Positions 8,150-16,242 of a stretch of DNA of 64,000 nt are shown here, piece after piece. Every line of letters starts with the position of its first letter. Within the stretch, counting starts at the first letter, position 1. Under the pieces are notes generated by a model, which did not search any database, was not told where the DNA came from, and worked only from the letters and a program-made list of their open reading frames with translations. Source of the stretch: Atlantibacter hermannii (GTDB lineage: Bacteria > Pseudomonadota > Gammaproteobacteria > Enterobacterales > Enterobacteriaceae). The stretch covers positions 62,001-126,000 of the forward strand of contig NZ_JAAATR010000002.1 of the NCBI RefSeq assembly GCF_009907385.1. Direction: 5' to 3'. The position numbers and the translations under genes were made by a program.

Positions 8150-9549
8150 GGTTTCCCCTCCAGAGTTTCCGCCAGCGCGGCGATAGCCTCGATAAAGCAC
8201 GGCAGCGGCGCGGTGGTGATGCCTGCACCGATCTGGCCCACGCCTGCACGCTTATGGGCAATCCCGGTGTTAATCACCGGCAGGATATTGCGGTCGATCA
8301 CCCGACGCGCGTCGATGCCGCTACCGGAACCGGCGAAGTTAAGCGCGGGCAGGGTAAAGGCCGGGTTTTGCGTCAGGGTGATTTCCTGCATGGTCATGCT
8401 GTGACGGGTGGCGTCCACCGGCGTGCCGCCGACGAATTTCACAATGGCCGGGGAGGCCGCCATGGCGAAGCCGCCAATGCCCGCCGTTTCCGTGATGGCC
8501 GAATCGCCGAGATCTGCCGCCGCGTCTTCCACGCTAAAGCCGGGGAAGAACAGGCCGTCTACCGGGTTGGCCGGGGCCTGGAACCAGCGGCTGCCGGTGC
8601 CGGAAAGCTGAATGCCGAAATTCACGCCGTTGCGCGCCATCACCGTCACCATCGAGCTGAACGGCACATCGCGCGCGGCGTCGAGCATGGCTTTACAGGC
8701 CGCCATTGACAGGTTCAGAAAGAAGTGGTCGTTCGCGGCGATAAACTCCAGCGCCTGCGGGCCGTTTTCGATACGCGCCAGCGCCGGGGCCACGCGTTTG
8801 AAGAACAGACCGCTGGCGGCGGCGTTGCGGTTATGGCACTCGTCGCCCATATGCAGCGCCTGGGCAATCATTGGCTTCAACTCAATGCTGCCGGTGCTTT
8901 CCAGCGCTTTGGCAAGCGCCGGGGCTAACACATCGCCCATCCAGCGCAGGCGGGTGAGGACTTCCTCGCCGTTCGCCCCAAAGCGTAGAACTTTGCCCAG
9001 CCCCTCGTTGAAGTTACAGAAGGTGCGGTTGCCGTGGGTGCGGTTTTCCACCACCCATACCGGCATCGACGGGCTGATAATCCCCGCCATTGGCCCGACC
9101 GCGCCGTAGTGATGGCACGGCTCCAGGGCGATATCGCCGCGTGCCGCCATCGCCATTGCCTGGTCGACATCGCTGGCCCAGCCTTCATAAACAATCGCGC
9201 CGGCAATGGCGCCCTGCACCGGGCCGCACATATCCTGCCAGGCGATAGGCGGGCCGGAATGGAGGATACGTTTCTGTCCGTTAAGCGCCGGGATCGCCGT
9301 CCGGGCGGTGCTGACGCCTACCAGTTCCGGCTGCGCTTCCAGATAACGGGCAATCGCCTGTTCGTTAGCGGCGTTGACGCGCGGATCGTTAAGCAGCGTG
9401 GCGAGTTGCCAGTTGGCCTGCGCGTCGCCCTCTGCGACCGGTTTCCAGTTCAGGTGCAACACGTCGCCGCCCGCTTCGCGTAAGTTGTCGGCAAAACTGC
9501 TCAGCCCCAGGCTGATCACGTTGAGCGGTTTTTCAAAAAGCGTAGTCAT
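8146..9549 (-). CDS. DUF1116 protein, YlbE/AllG-like carbamoyltransferase subunit
   Basis: A 467-residue protein of the DUF1116 family. E. coli YlbE (AllG) is, with FdrA (AllF) and YlbF (AllH), one of the three proteins required for oxamate transcarbamylase, which splits oxalurate with phosphate into oxamate and carbamoyl phosphate. Conserved stretches include HSGPPIAWQDMCGP, PCHHYGAVGPMAGI, NEGLGKVLRFG and the C-terminal INTGIAHK...IGAG. Compared with my recollection of E. coli YlbE, it has about 50 extra N-terminal residues (LNVISLGLSSFADNLR region) that resemble the C-terminal tail of E. coli FdrA. It starts three bases after the fdrA stop and overlaps the carbamate kinase start, so the three are one operon. 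Whether oxalurate or another N-carbamoyl compound is used is unknown. Confidence 0.85.
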   Translation of the reverse strand: MTTLFEKPLNVISLGLSSFADNLREAGGDVLHLNWKPVAEGDAQANWQLATLLNDPRVNAANEQAIARYLEAQPELVGVSTARTAIPALNGQKRILHSGPPIAWQDMCGPVQGAIAGAIVYEGWASDVDQAMAMAARGDIALEPCHHYGAVGPMAGIISPSMPVWVVENRTHGNRTFCNFNEGLGKVLRFGANGEEVLTRLRWMGDVLAPALAKALESTGSIELKPMIAQALHMGDECHNRNAAASGLFFKRVAPALARIENGPQALEFIAANDHFFLNLSMAACKAMLDAARDVPFSSMVTVMARNGVNFGIQLSGTGSRWFQAPANPVDGLFFPGFSVEDAAADLGDSAITETAGIGGFAMAASPAIVKFVGGTPVDATRHSMTMQEITLTQNPAFTLPALNFAGSGSGIDARRVIDRNILPVINTGIAHKRAGVGQIGAGITTAPLPCFIEAIAALAETLEGKP

Positions 9550-9552
9550 AAT

Positions 9553-11103
9553 CTATTTCCGTAATTGAGCGACAAACGCCGCCATCTGTGCGGCCTGTAC
9601 GTTGCTGTCTGCGACCAGCACGCCTGCGTCGGTGAGTGCGGCGATCTGCTGCTGGCGCGATTGCGGATCGCGTTCGGTGCCGCACACGTGAGCGATAATC
9701 AGCAGATGGCGGCCCTGCTGTTGCGCGTTCTGCTGCGCCTCGCGCAACAGCGGCAGCAGTCCGGCACACGGATCGGCGCTGGCCCCGTAGCCGAGCACCA
9801 CATCAAACAGCAGCACGGCGGTTCCCGGGCTGGCGGCCTCGCGTTTTAAGCGCTCATCGCGCAGGGTCGGGTCGATCATCGGGTGCGGACGGCCCTGGGT
9901 GAACTCGTCGTCGCCCATGTCCACAAAACTGTGGCCCTGGCCGCGATGGCTGTCGTGTAACGGCGTTGCGCCATGCACCGGTGAGTTGGATTCGCAGGTC
10001 AAACCGGCGGCAATCAGTGCCAGCTGGGCTTCGTAACAGAACGTGCCGCCGGCGAACACGCCGCGAATATCGCGCTGCCCGGCGGCCATTTTCCCGGCTT
10101 CAGCGCGCAGCCGCTCGCACTGCTGCGGGGTCAGGTTTTCCGGCGCAGGCGGCGTCTGGCCGCGCAATATCGCCACGGAGACGGCGGCGGCATGTTGCAG
10201 GCTACTGGCTGCCGTTACGCCATAGCGGGCGATCTCCTGGCTGTCGGCGCCGAGGAAATGCACCACCACCGGCTTGCCGCAGCCTGCGGCGAGACGCAGC
10301 ACCGTCCCGGCGACCGCAGGTGCGGGGGGTTTGGAGATCAGGGTGATGAGTCGGGTGTCGGGATCGTCGGCCAGCATGCGGATCGCCTGGATCATGCTCA
10401 GGCCGCCGATCTCCTCATGCAGATCGCGCCCGCCGGTGCCCAGCGCCTGAGAAACGCCTTCGCCGAGATGGTGGATGGCGCAGCTCACTTCCTGAAGCCC
10501 GGTGCCCGAGGCCGCCACCAGGCCGATAGCGCCGGGGCGGATCACGTTGGCGAAGCCGAGCGGCAACTGATTAACGATAGCGGTGCCGCAGTCCGGCCCC
10601 ATCACCAGCAGGCCCTGTTCGGCGGCGTACGCTTTAATGGCGCGTTCTTCATCTTCCGGCACGTTGTCGCTGAACAGCATCACGTTCAGACCGTTCTGCA
10701 ACGCTTTCATCGCTTCGCCGCCCGCATAGCGGCCCGGTACGGAGATCAGCGCCAGCGTGGCGTCCGGCTGGTCTTCCACGCCCATGCTGATGCTGGTGGG
10801 CTCGCGCTTTTCAAGGCTCTGCTGGCCGTCGCGGCTGTTATCCGGGCGCAACAGCGCGTCGGCCATCTCCAGCGCCGCCGCGCCGGTTTCGTCGTCCGCC
10901 ATCAGGGCGATCAGCAGGTCGTTCGGGCGCGCGTCCATCTCAACGTTCATTCCGGCGTCACGCATCCGCTCGATGTTGGCGTCGGTCGCCATCGCCACCG
11001 ATGCCTGGCTTACGCCGTCAAAGGCGTTGAGTCTGGCGGAGACCTGCATCAAAGAAACCGAGTCTTTGTACAGGTTGGGGTAACTCTTGCAATGCAGTTT
11101 CAT
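9553..11103 (-). CDS. fdrA: FdrA/AllF-like acyl-CoA-synthetase-fold carbamoyltransferase subunit
   Basis: A 516-residue protein of the FdrA family, which has the succinyl-CoA-synthetase (CoA-ligase) fold. Recognisable stretches are LMVMGPDCGT-like LLVMGPDCGT near residue 155, the glycine-rich AASGTGLQEV, GTGGRDL near 200 and GRPHPMIDPT near 385. In E. coli FdrA is a subunit of oxamate transcarbamylase. It is about 40 residues shorter at the C-terminus than the E. coli protein; the missing tail resembles the start of the next gene here. AGGA at 11111-11114 favours the ATG at 11103 over the one at 11109. It is transcribed from the biuret-hydrolase-like gene's side, 70 bases downstream of it, and probably in the same mRNA. 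Confidence 0.88.
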   Translation of the reverse strand: MKLHCKSYPNLYKDSVSLMQVSARLNAFDGVSQASVAMATDANIERMRDAGMNVEMDARPNDLLIALMADDETGAAALEMADALLRPDNSRDGQQSLEKREPTSISMGVEDQPDATLALISVPGRYAGGEAMKALQNGLNVMLFSDNVPEDEERAIKAYAAEQGLLVMGPDCGTAIVNQLPLGFANVIRPGAIGLVAASGTGLQEVSCAIHHLGEGVSQALGTGGRDLHEEIGGLSMIQAIRMLADDPDTRLITLISKPPAPAVAGTVLRLAAGCGKPVVVHFLGADSQEIARYGVTAASSLQHAAAVSVAILRGQTPPAPENLTPQQCERLRAEAGKMAAGQRDIRGVFAGGTFCYEAQLALIAAGLTCESNSPVHGATPLHDSHRGQGHSFVDMGDDEFTQGRPHPMIDPTLRDERLKREAASPGTAVLLFDVVLGYGASADPCAGLLPLLREAQQNAQQQGRHLLIIAHVCGTERDPQSRQQQIAALTDAGVLVADSNVQAAQMAAFVAQLRK

Positions 11104-11173
11104 TATCATTTCCTGAGATAATAGGGTGCCTGCACCGCAGCGAGCGGCGCAGAAACATTTCCTCTGTGGGGGA

Positions 11174-11833
11174 TTAACGCAGGGCGTCGATAACGGCGTC
11201 GGCGTCGCTCACCCAGCCAACAATCGCGCCCTGTGCTTTGATCATCTCAAGGGCGGCCCGGTGAAATTCCGGGAAATACGAAGCGCAGCAATCTTCGGGG
11301 ATAAGCACTTCATAGCCCCGGTCATTGGCTTCCCTGGCGGTGGTTTGAACACAGACTTCGGTGGTCACGCCGCAAATAATCAGCGACGTAATGCCCCGGG
11401 CCTGAAGAATGAGGTGAAGATCGGTGGCGAAGAATGCCCCTTTGCCGGGCTTATCAATAATCGGCTCGCCTGCCTGTGGATAGAGTTCGGGAATGATGTC
11501 GTGACCGGGCTCGCCCTGGATCAGAATGCGGCCCATGGTGCCCTGCTGACCGATAAAGGTTTTACCGCCGCGCGTCAGTTTGGCTGCCGGACAGTTGCTG
11601 AGGTCCGGGCGGTGCCCTTCGCGGGTATGCACTACAAAGAGTCCGGCGCGGCGTGCCGCTTCCAGCAGGCGGCGACAGGGATCGATAGCCCGGCGCAGCA
11701 GGGAAACGTCATTGCCCAGCGCCTCACCAAAGCCGTGGGGCTCGACGAAATCACGTTGCATATCGATCACGATAAGCGCAGTGGTTGCCGGGTCGAATGA
11801 ATACGCAAAAGGTTGTGCATCAAGAGTTTTCAT
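11174..11833 (-). CDS. Isochorismatase-family amidohydrolase, biuret-hydrolase-like
   Basis: A 219-residue cysteine hydrolase. The catalytic triad is in place: Asp24 (IVIDMQ), Lys128 (IDKPGKG) and Cys161 (TTEVCV). The stretches [10 protein letters not shown] (69-78), [10 protein letters not shown] (101-110) and [13 protein letters not shown] follow the pattern I recall for biuret hydrolase (BiuH), which converts biuret to allophanate and ammonia; triuret hydrolase, N-carbamoylsarcosine amidase and RutB are relatives. It is the first gene of the minus-strand operon, with AAGGAG upstream of its ATG and a LysR-type dyad about 80 bases further up. It probably releases ammonia from the imported ureide. 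Activity on biuret itself is an inference. Confidence 0.82.
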   Translation of the reverse strand: MKTLDAQPFAYSFDPATTALIVIDMQRDFVEPHGFGEALGNDVSLLRRAIDPCRRLLEAARRAGLFVVHTREGHRPDLSNCPAAKLTRGGKTFIGQQGTMGRILIQGEPGHDIIPELYPQAGEPIIDKPGKGAFFATDLHLILQARGITSLIICGVTTEVCVQTTAREANDRGYEVLIPEDCCASYFPEFHRAALEMIKAQGAIVGWVSDADAVIDALR

Positions 11834-11913
11834 ACCTGCTCCTTGCTGGTGTATGTTCTTTGGTCAGTGTAGGAAAGCGCTACGGCGCACGCCCAAAAAG
11901 GATTTCTGCTTAA

Positions 11914-11932
11914 CCCTCAAAAAAACTGAGGG
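11914..11932. promoter_or_regulatory. Candidate LysR-type operator (CCCTCA-N7-TGAGGG)
   Basis: A perfect six-base dyad, CCCTCA at 11914-11919 and TGAGGG at 11927-11932, contains a T-N11-A core (11917 and 11929), the hallmark of LysR-type regulator sites. It lies in the 239-base divergent region between the hydrolase gene (start 11833) and the DUF2877 gene (start 12073), where a regulator could control both. The LysR gene at 12886-13794 is the obvious candidate. No clear -10/-35 pairs were assigned. Confidence 0.5.
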
Positions 11933-12072
11933 CAGCGAGGTTTTAATGCAGGCACAATGGCTCAGGCCTTGCGGCTTCTGGCCTGGCGAAAACATCGCCC
12001 ATAGACCATTACGGTAGACGTGGAAAAAGCAAAGCGCGAATTTGTGATCGCGATAGAAAAAGGCGGGGAAAC

Positions 12073-12903
12073 GTGAACGGAAAACTCAACGATCTAACGG
12101 CCATTGTGATGTGCAATAGCGTACCGCAGCAGCTGAACGGCGGAGCGCTGGTGGTGCACTCGGTCTTTCATCACGCCTGCAATTTCACCACGCCGGACAA
12201 TCATGTATTAACGCTGTTAACCCAGGACACACCGCTGGCCCCCGGCGCGGTGCGGATGGCATGCGCGGATTTGCGCCCGCGGTTTTCGGCTGGCGAGACG
12301 CTGAGGCGGCAGGCTGACGGCACGTTTGCCGCTGCGGGTTGTCGTTTAACGCTGACAGACGTTCCCTGCCAGTCCACTCGCGTGCCGCCCGGCGCGGCGT
12401 TCCCGGAAAATTTACTGGCGCAACTGCGGGTATTTTTGCCCGTTATCGCGCCGGAGTACGGCATCTGGAATATTCTGCACAGCAGCAATGAACGGATGAT
12501 GCAGGCGGTGCGGCGGCTGGCGGCCTGGCTGGATGATGACGCGCAAACGCCCGGCGACGCGCTAAAAACGCTGATTGGCGCAGGGGCGGGCCTGACGCCG
12601 TCCGGCGATGATTTTTTACTGGGTATGCTGTTCGCGCTGAAAGCGACGCGTCATCGCCGCGTTGATGATCTGGCGGCGGCGATAACCGCGCTGTTGGATC
12701 GCACCACCACGATCAGCCGGGCAATGCTGTACTACGGCTGTCGCGGGCATTTCGGCGAACAGCTGTTGGCGTTGACCACGCCCACAGACATATCGCTCAA
12801 TTACCGGTTATTGCGCGTGGCGGAATACGGCCATTCGTCCGGGCACGATATGTTGACCGGCCTGTTTTTTACCCTTCGGGCGCTGTCAGGCCAGCGGCTG
12901 TAA
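12073..12903 (+). CDS. DUF2877 protein, YlbF/AllH-like
   Basis: A 276-residue cytoplasmic protein of the DUF2877 family. The conserved block GAGAGLTPSGDDFLLG (near 175) and the C-terminal GHSSGHDMLTG are typical. E. coli YlbF (AllH) is the third component needed for oxamate transcarbamylase. Unlike E. coli, where the genes are collinear, this one is transcribed divergently from the fdrA-DUF1116 operon. The GTG start at 12073 has GGCGGGG just upstream. Its end overlaps the end of the convergent LysR gene by 18 bases. Confidence 0.8.
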   Translation: MNGKLNDLTAIVMCNSVPQQLNGGALVVHSVFHHACNFTTPDNHVLTLLTQDTPLAPGAVRMACADLRPRFSAGETLRRQADGTFAAAGCRLTLTDVPCQSTRVPPGAAFPENLLAQLRVFLPVIAPEYGIWNILHSSNERMMQAVRRLAAWLDDDAQTPGDALKTLIGAGAGLTPSGDDFLLGMLFALKATRHRRVDDLAAAITALLDRTTTISRAMLYYGCRGHFGEQLLALTTPTDISLNYRLLRVAEYGHSSGHDMLTGLFFTLRALSGQRL

Positions 12904-13794
12904 AAACTGCTGCTGGATAGCCGGTTTGCGTAACTGCTCCATCCACCAGGAAAAACAGGGGCGCGAATGCTCTGACGACCACGCGAGATAGAGCGGCGTC
13001 GGCTGTTTGGCTTCTTCGATGGTCATGCAGACTAAGCGCCCGTCATCCAGCCACGGCTGGCAGATGTGATACGGCAGAAAACCGATCCCCAGCCCCGCCA
13101 GATGCATGGCGATTTTGCTGTGATAATCCGGGGCGACCAGCGCTTTTTGGCCGCGCAATAGCCAGGCGACCTTTGGCTCCAGCCGCACCGACGTGTCGCG
13201 TATACAAATCGCCGGCCAGGGGCGTAAATCTTCGGCGCGCAGCGGGCGCTGGTACGCGGCCAGCGGATGATCCGGGCTAATGGCGAACACCCATTCCGCC
13301 GTGCCGATATCTTCACAGCGAATTTCATTTCCGGCTTTTAAATTCGGCGCGCCAATGGCGATATCCGCACGCTTTTCCAGCAAAGCGTCCCAGACGCCGT
13401 CATGCACATCAATAGAAATATGAATTTCGGTTTGGGGAAAATGGCGCTCGCTGTCGCGCAATAATTCATAAATCGGCTTCATGCTGATGATGTTATTCAG
13501 CGACAGGCTCAGGCGCGTTTCCACGCCTGCGGAAATACGTTGGGTGGAAAAACTTAATTCATCCAGCTCCGCCAGAATCAGTTCACCTTTTTTAATAAAA
13601 AAGCGACCGGCTTCTGTCAGGCGCAGTTGTTTTCCATCGCGCTCAAATAACCGCACGCCCAGACTGCTTTCCAGTTTATGCACGGTATAACTCAGGGCCG
13701 TCGGGACCTTATGTAATTCTTCCGCCGCGGCCGCGAAACTTCCGCAACGCGCGGTGGTAATTACTACCTGGAGAGCCTGGGCCGTAATGTGCAT
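12886..13794 (-). CDS. LysR-family regulator of the ureide cluster
   Basis: A 302-residue LysR-type transcription factor. The N-terminal winged helix-turn-helix spans residues 1-60 (VVITTARCGSFAAAAEELH, then VPTALSYTVHKLE), followed by a periplasmic-binding-protein-like effector domain. AGGAGGAAGG upstream of the ATG is a strong ribosome site. Its position at the end of the cluster suggests it senses a pathway intermediate and controls the divergent region at 11834-12072, where a LysR-type dyad is present. The effector is unknown. Confidence 0.85.
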   Translation of the reverse strand: MHITAQALQVVITTARCGSFAAAAEELHKVPTALSYTVHKLESSLGVRLFERDGKQLRLTEAGRFFIKKGELILAELDELSFSTQRISAGVETRLSLSLNNIISMKPIYELLRDSERHFPQTEIHISIDVHDGVWDALLEKRADIAIGAPNLKAGNEIRCEDIGTAEWVFAISPDHPLAAYQRPLRAEDLRPWPAICIRDTSVRLEPKVAWLLRGQKALVAPDYHSKIAMHLAGLGIGFLPYHICQPWLDDGRLVCMTIEEAKQPTPLYLAWSSEHSRPCFSWWMEQLRKPAIQQQFLQPLA

Positions 13795-14491
13795 AAACCT
13801 TCCTCCTGAGTACGTGATTAAGGGCTATCAGGCTACCAGAATTAGACGGCTGAAACTGAAACTTAATTCGTCATCGATAATTAGCAACGTTTTTACCGCG
13901 TCGTCACCGTTTTGTGACATTTTTCATTGAATTTTATTATGAAAGCCGGTGTGGGTTTTCCGCTCTACTTATGGATGGCGTCAGGATTTTTTGCTGAAAG
14001 GCGTAAACTTTTCGGCATTTAGCGTTCATATCTTCGCCATTACTCAAGAAATTTTAAATATCGTCAACAAATGAATATGGCTGGTCAGAGCAGATAAGCA
14101 AGACGATTATTCTGCCAGGTTGCCGGTAGCATAATTTTCCGTGCTGGAAATAGCGGTGCGAAGTTTTTTTAATCTTTGTCTGCCGTTTCTCACCCCGGTT
14201 GTAAATAACGGAGTCCTGTATTGACGTTTTCACATTCTGTTGACAGATTGTAGGGCGTGAGGGGCACTTTATGGACGATCTGTACTGCAACTCAGACATT
14301 CAAATGAAAGGATTCCCCATCCTCACATTGCCCTTCGGGCAGATTCCGTTAAGACCGGTAAAAAACAAAAAAAGGTCTGACGGTAATTACTCAACGTATT
14401 TCGGTTTACAGCTACGGTAACGCAGCCACACCCGGAGTTTCTCCCGGTGCGTACGCGTCTCCGCAGAGAAGTAAAACGGACCAGGGCGAGT
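13795..14491. other. Non-coding region between the LysR gene and dppA
   Basis: About 700 bases without a credible gene. It must hold the LysR promoter and the dpp promoter. A TGTGA-N6-TCATT at 13913-13928 is a partial CRP-site match (8 of 10). TGCCC-TTC-GGGCA at 14329-14341 is a small hairpin in what is probably the dppA leader. I could not fix the transcription starts. In E. coli K-12 proK follows dppA directly; here the accessory block begins on the left of this region. Confidence 0.4.
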
Positions 14492-14510
14492 AAACACAAC
14501 ACAAATCACA
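14492..14510 (+). promoter_or_regulatory. CA-rich site before dppA, likely GcvB sRNA target
   Basis: AAACACAACACAAATCACA lies immediately before the GGAG ribosome site of dppA. The sRNA GcvB represses dppA in E. coli and Salmonella by pairing its G/U-rich R1 region with such CA-rich stretches. The sequence fits; pairing is inferred. Confidence 0.55.
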
Positions 14511-14523
14511 TTGGAGCAGAATA

Positions 14524-16128
14524 ATGAGTATTTCCTTGAAGAAGTCAGGGATGCTGAAATTTGGTCTTAGCCTGGTGGCGATGACTGTCGCAGCAAGTGT
14601 ACAAGCGAAAACCCTGGTTTACTGTTCAGAAGGTTCCCCGGAAGGCTTCAACCCGCAGCTTTTCACCTCTGGCACCACTTATGACGCCAGCTCCGTGCCA
14701 ATCTACAACCGCCTGGTTGAGTTCAAAACCGGCACCACCGAAGTGATCCCGGGCCTGGCTGAGAAATGGGAAATCAGCGAAGACGGTAAAACTTATACCT
14801 TCCACCTGCGCCAGGGCGTGAAGTGGCAGGACAGCAAAGATTTCAAACCGACGCGCGAATTTAACGCCGACGACGTGGTGTTCTCTTTCGATCGCCAGAA
14901 AAACGAGCAGAACCCGTACCACAAAGTGTCTGGCGGCAGCTATGAATACTTCGAAGGCATGGGCCTCCCGGCGCTGATTTCTGAAGTGAAAAAAGTCGAC
15001 GACAAAACCGTTCAGTTCGTGCTGACTCGCCCGGAAGCGCCTTTCCTGGCGGACATGGCGATGGACTTCGCGTCGATCCTCTCTAAAGAGTACGCTGACA
15101 ACATGCTGAAAGCCGGTACGCCGGAAAAAGTGGACCTGAACCCAATCGGCACCGGTCCGTTCCAGCTGCAGCAGTACCAGAAAGACTCCCGTATTCTGTA
15201 TAAAGCGTTTGAAGGCTACTGGGGCACCAAACCGCAGATCGACCGCCTGGTGTTCTCCATCACTCCGGACGCGTCCGTGCGTTACGCCAAACTGCAGAAA
15301 AACGAATGCCAGGTGATGCCGTACCCGAATCCGGCAGACATCGCGCGCATGAAGCAGGACAAAAACATCAACCTGATGGAACAGGCCGGTCTGAACGTGG
15401 GCTACCTGTCTTTCAATACCGAGAAGAAACCGTTTGATGACGTGAAAGTGCGTCAGGCGCTGACTTACGCGGTAAACAAAGAAGCGATCATCAAAGCGGT
15501 TTATCAGGGCGCGGGCGTGGCGGCTAAAAACCTGATCCCGCCGACCATGTGGGGCTATAACGACGACGTTAAGGATTACACCTATGACGTTGAGAAGGCC
15601 AAAGCGCTGCTGAAAGAAGCCGGTCAGGAAGGCTTTACCGTTGAGCTGTGGGCGATGCCGGTACAGCGTCCTTACAACCCGAACGCGCGCCGTATGGCGG
15701 AGATGATCCAGGCTGACTGGGCGAAAATCGGCGTTCAGGCCAAGATCGTGACCTACGAGTGGGGCGAGTATCTGAAGCGCGCCAAAGCGGGCGAGCATCA
15801 GGCGGTGATGATGGGCTGGACCGGCGACAACGGGGATCCGGATAACTTCTTCGCCACCCTGTTCAGCTGCGACGCGGCGAAAGACGGTTCCAACTACTCT
15901 CGCTGGTGCTACAAGCCGTTTGAAGATCTGATCCAACCGGCGCGCGCGGCGGAAGACCACAACAAGCGTATCGAACTGTACAAACAGGCGCAGGTAGTGA
16001 TGCATGACCAGGCTCCGGCGCTGATCATCGCTCACTCCACCGTTTACGAGCCTGTGCGTAAGGAAGTTAAAGGCTATGTGGTTGATCCGTTGGGTAAACA
16101 CCACTTCGATAACGTTTCTGTCGAATAA
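14524..16128 (+). CDS. dppA: DppA, periplasmic dipeptide-binding protein
   Basis: The binding protein of the Dpp ABC importer, which takes up dipeptides, some tripeptides, 5-aminolevulinate and heme, and serves peptide chemotaxis with Tap in E. coli. The 534-residue precursor has a signal peptide ending at VQA (about residue 28) and mature protein beginning KTLVYCSEG. It belongs to the SBP_bac_5 family and aligns in length with E. coli DppA. TTGGAGCA before the ATG is the ribosome site. It leads the dppABCDF operon; a strong hairpin after it (16152-16175) probably keeps dppA expression above the rest. Confidence 0.97.
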   Translation: MSISLKKSGMLKFGLSLVAMTVAASVQAKTLVYCSEGSPEGFNPQLFTSGTTYDASSVPIYNRLVEFKTGTTEVIPGLAEKWEISEDGKTYTFHLRQGVKWQDSKDFKPTREFNADDVVFSFDRQKNEQNPYHKVSGGSYEYFEGMGLPALISEVKKVDDKTVQFVLTRPEAPFLADMAMDFASILSKEYADNMLKAGTPEKVDLNPIGTGPFQLQQYQKDSRILYKAFEGYWGTKPQIDRLVFSITPDASVRYAKLQKNECQVMPYPNPADIARMKQDKNINLMEQAGLNVGYLSFNTEKKPFDDVKVRQALTYAVNKEAIIKAVYQGAGVAAKNLIPPTMWGYNDDVKDYTYDVEKAKALLKEAGQEGFTVELWAMPVQRPYNPNARRMAEMIQADWAKIGVQAKIVTYEWGEYLKRAKAGEHQAVMMGWTGDNGDPDNFFATLFSCDAAKDGSNYSRWCYKPFEDLIQPARAAEDHNKRIELYKQAQVVMHDQAPALIIAHSTVYEPVRKEVKGYVVDPLGKHHFDNVSVE

Positions 16129-16151
16129 TAAAAGTTAAAAGAGCTTTTATT

Positions 16152-16175
16152 CCCCTTCTCCGCCAGGAGAAGGGG
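16152..16175 (+). other. Intercistronic stem-loop between dppA and dppB
   Basis: CCCCTTCTCC (16152-16161) and GGAGAAGGGG (16166-16175) form a perfect ten-pair stem with a four-base loop. No T run follows, so it is more likely a 3'-end stabiliser or partial attenuator that raises dppA mRNA over dppBCDF than a full terminator. Confidence 0.7.
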
Positions 16176-16242
16176 TGAAAGATTTGTGAGCAATACAATC
16201 CTGATGCGGCAACGCGCCGGGAGATTACTGAGAATTCGGGAT

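Noticed and set aside
10192-11121. A 309-codon open frame on the plus strand opposite fdrA
   Set aside because: It lies wholly antisense to a recognised gene, is rich in His, Arg and Gly as expected for a shadow of GC-rich coding DNA, and matches no family.
3369-13800. Genomic island with integrase at the proK tRNA
   Set aside because: The accessory block begins at the tRNA, but no integrase, phage gene or clear direct repeat of the tRNA 3' end was found at the other border, so only a recombination scar is proposed.
14054-14299. An 81-codon minus-strand frame in the dppA upstream region
   Set aside because: No good ribosome site, no family and odd composition; it covers DNA that probably holds dpp control sites.
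14626-16104. A 492-codon open frame on the minus strand opposite dppA
   Set aside because: It is antisense to the well-conserved dppA; the absence of stops reflects dppA codon bias.
16152-16175. The dppA-dppB hairpin as a full terminator
   Set aside because: The stem is strong but no T run follows, and dppBCDF need read-through from the dppA promoter.
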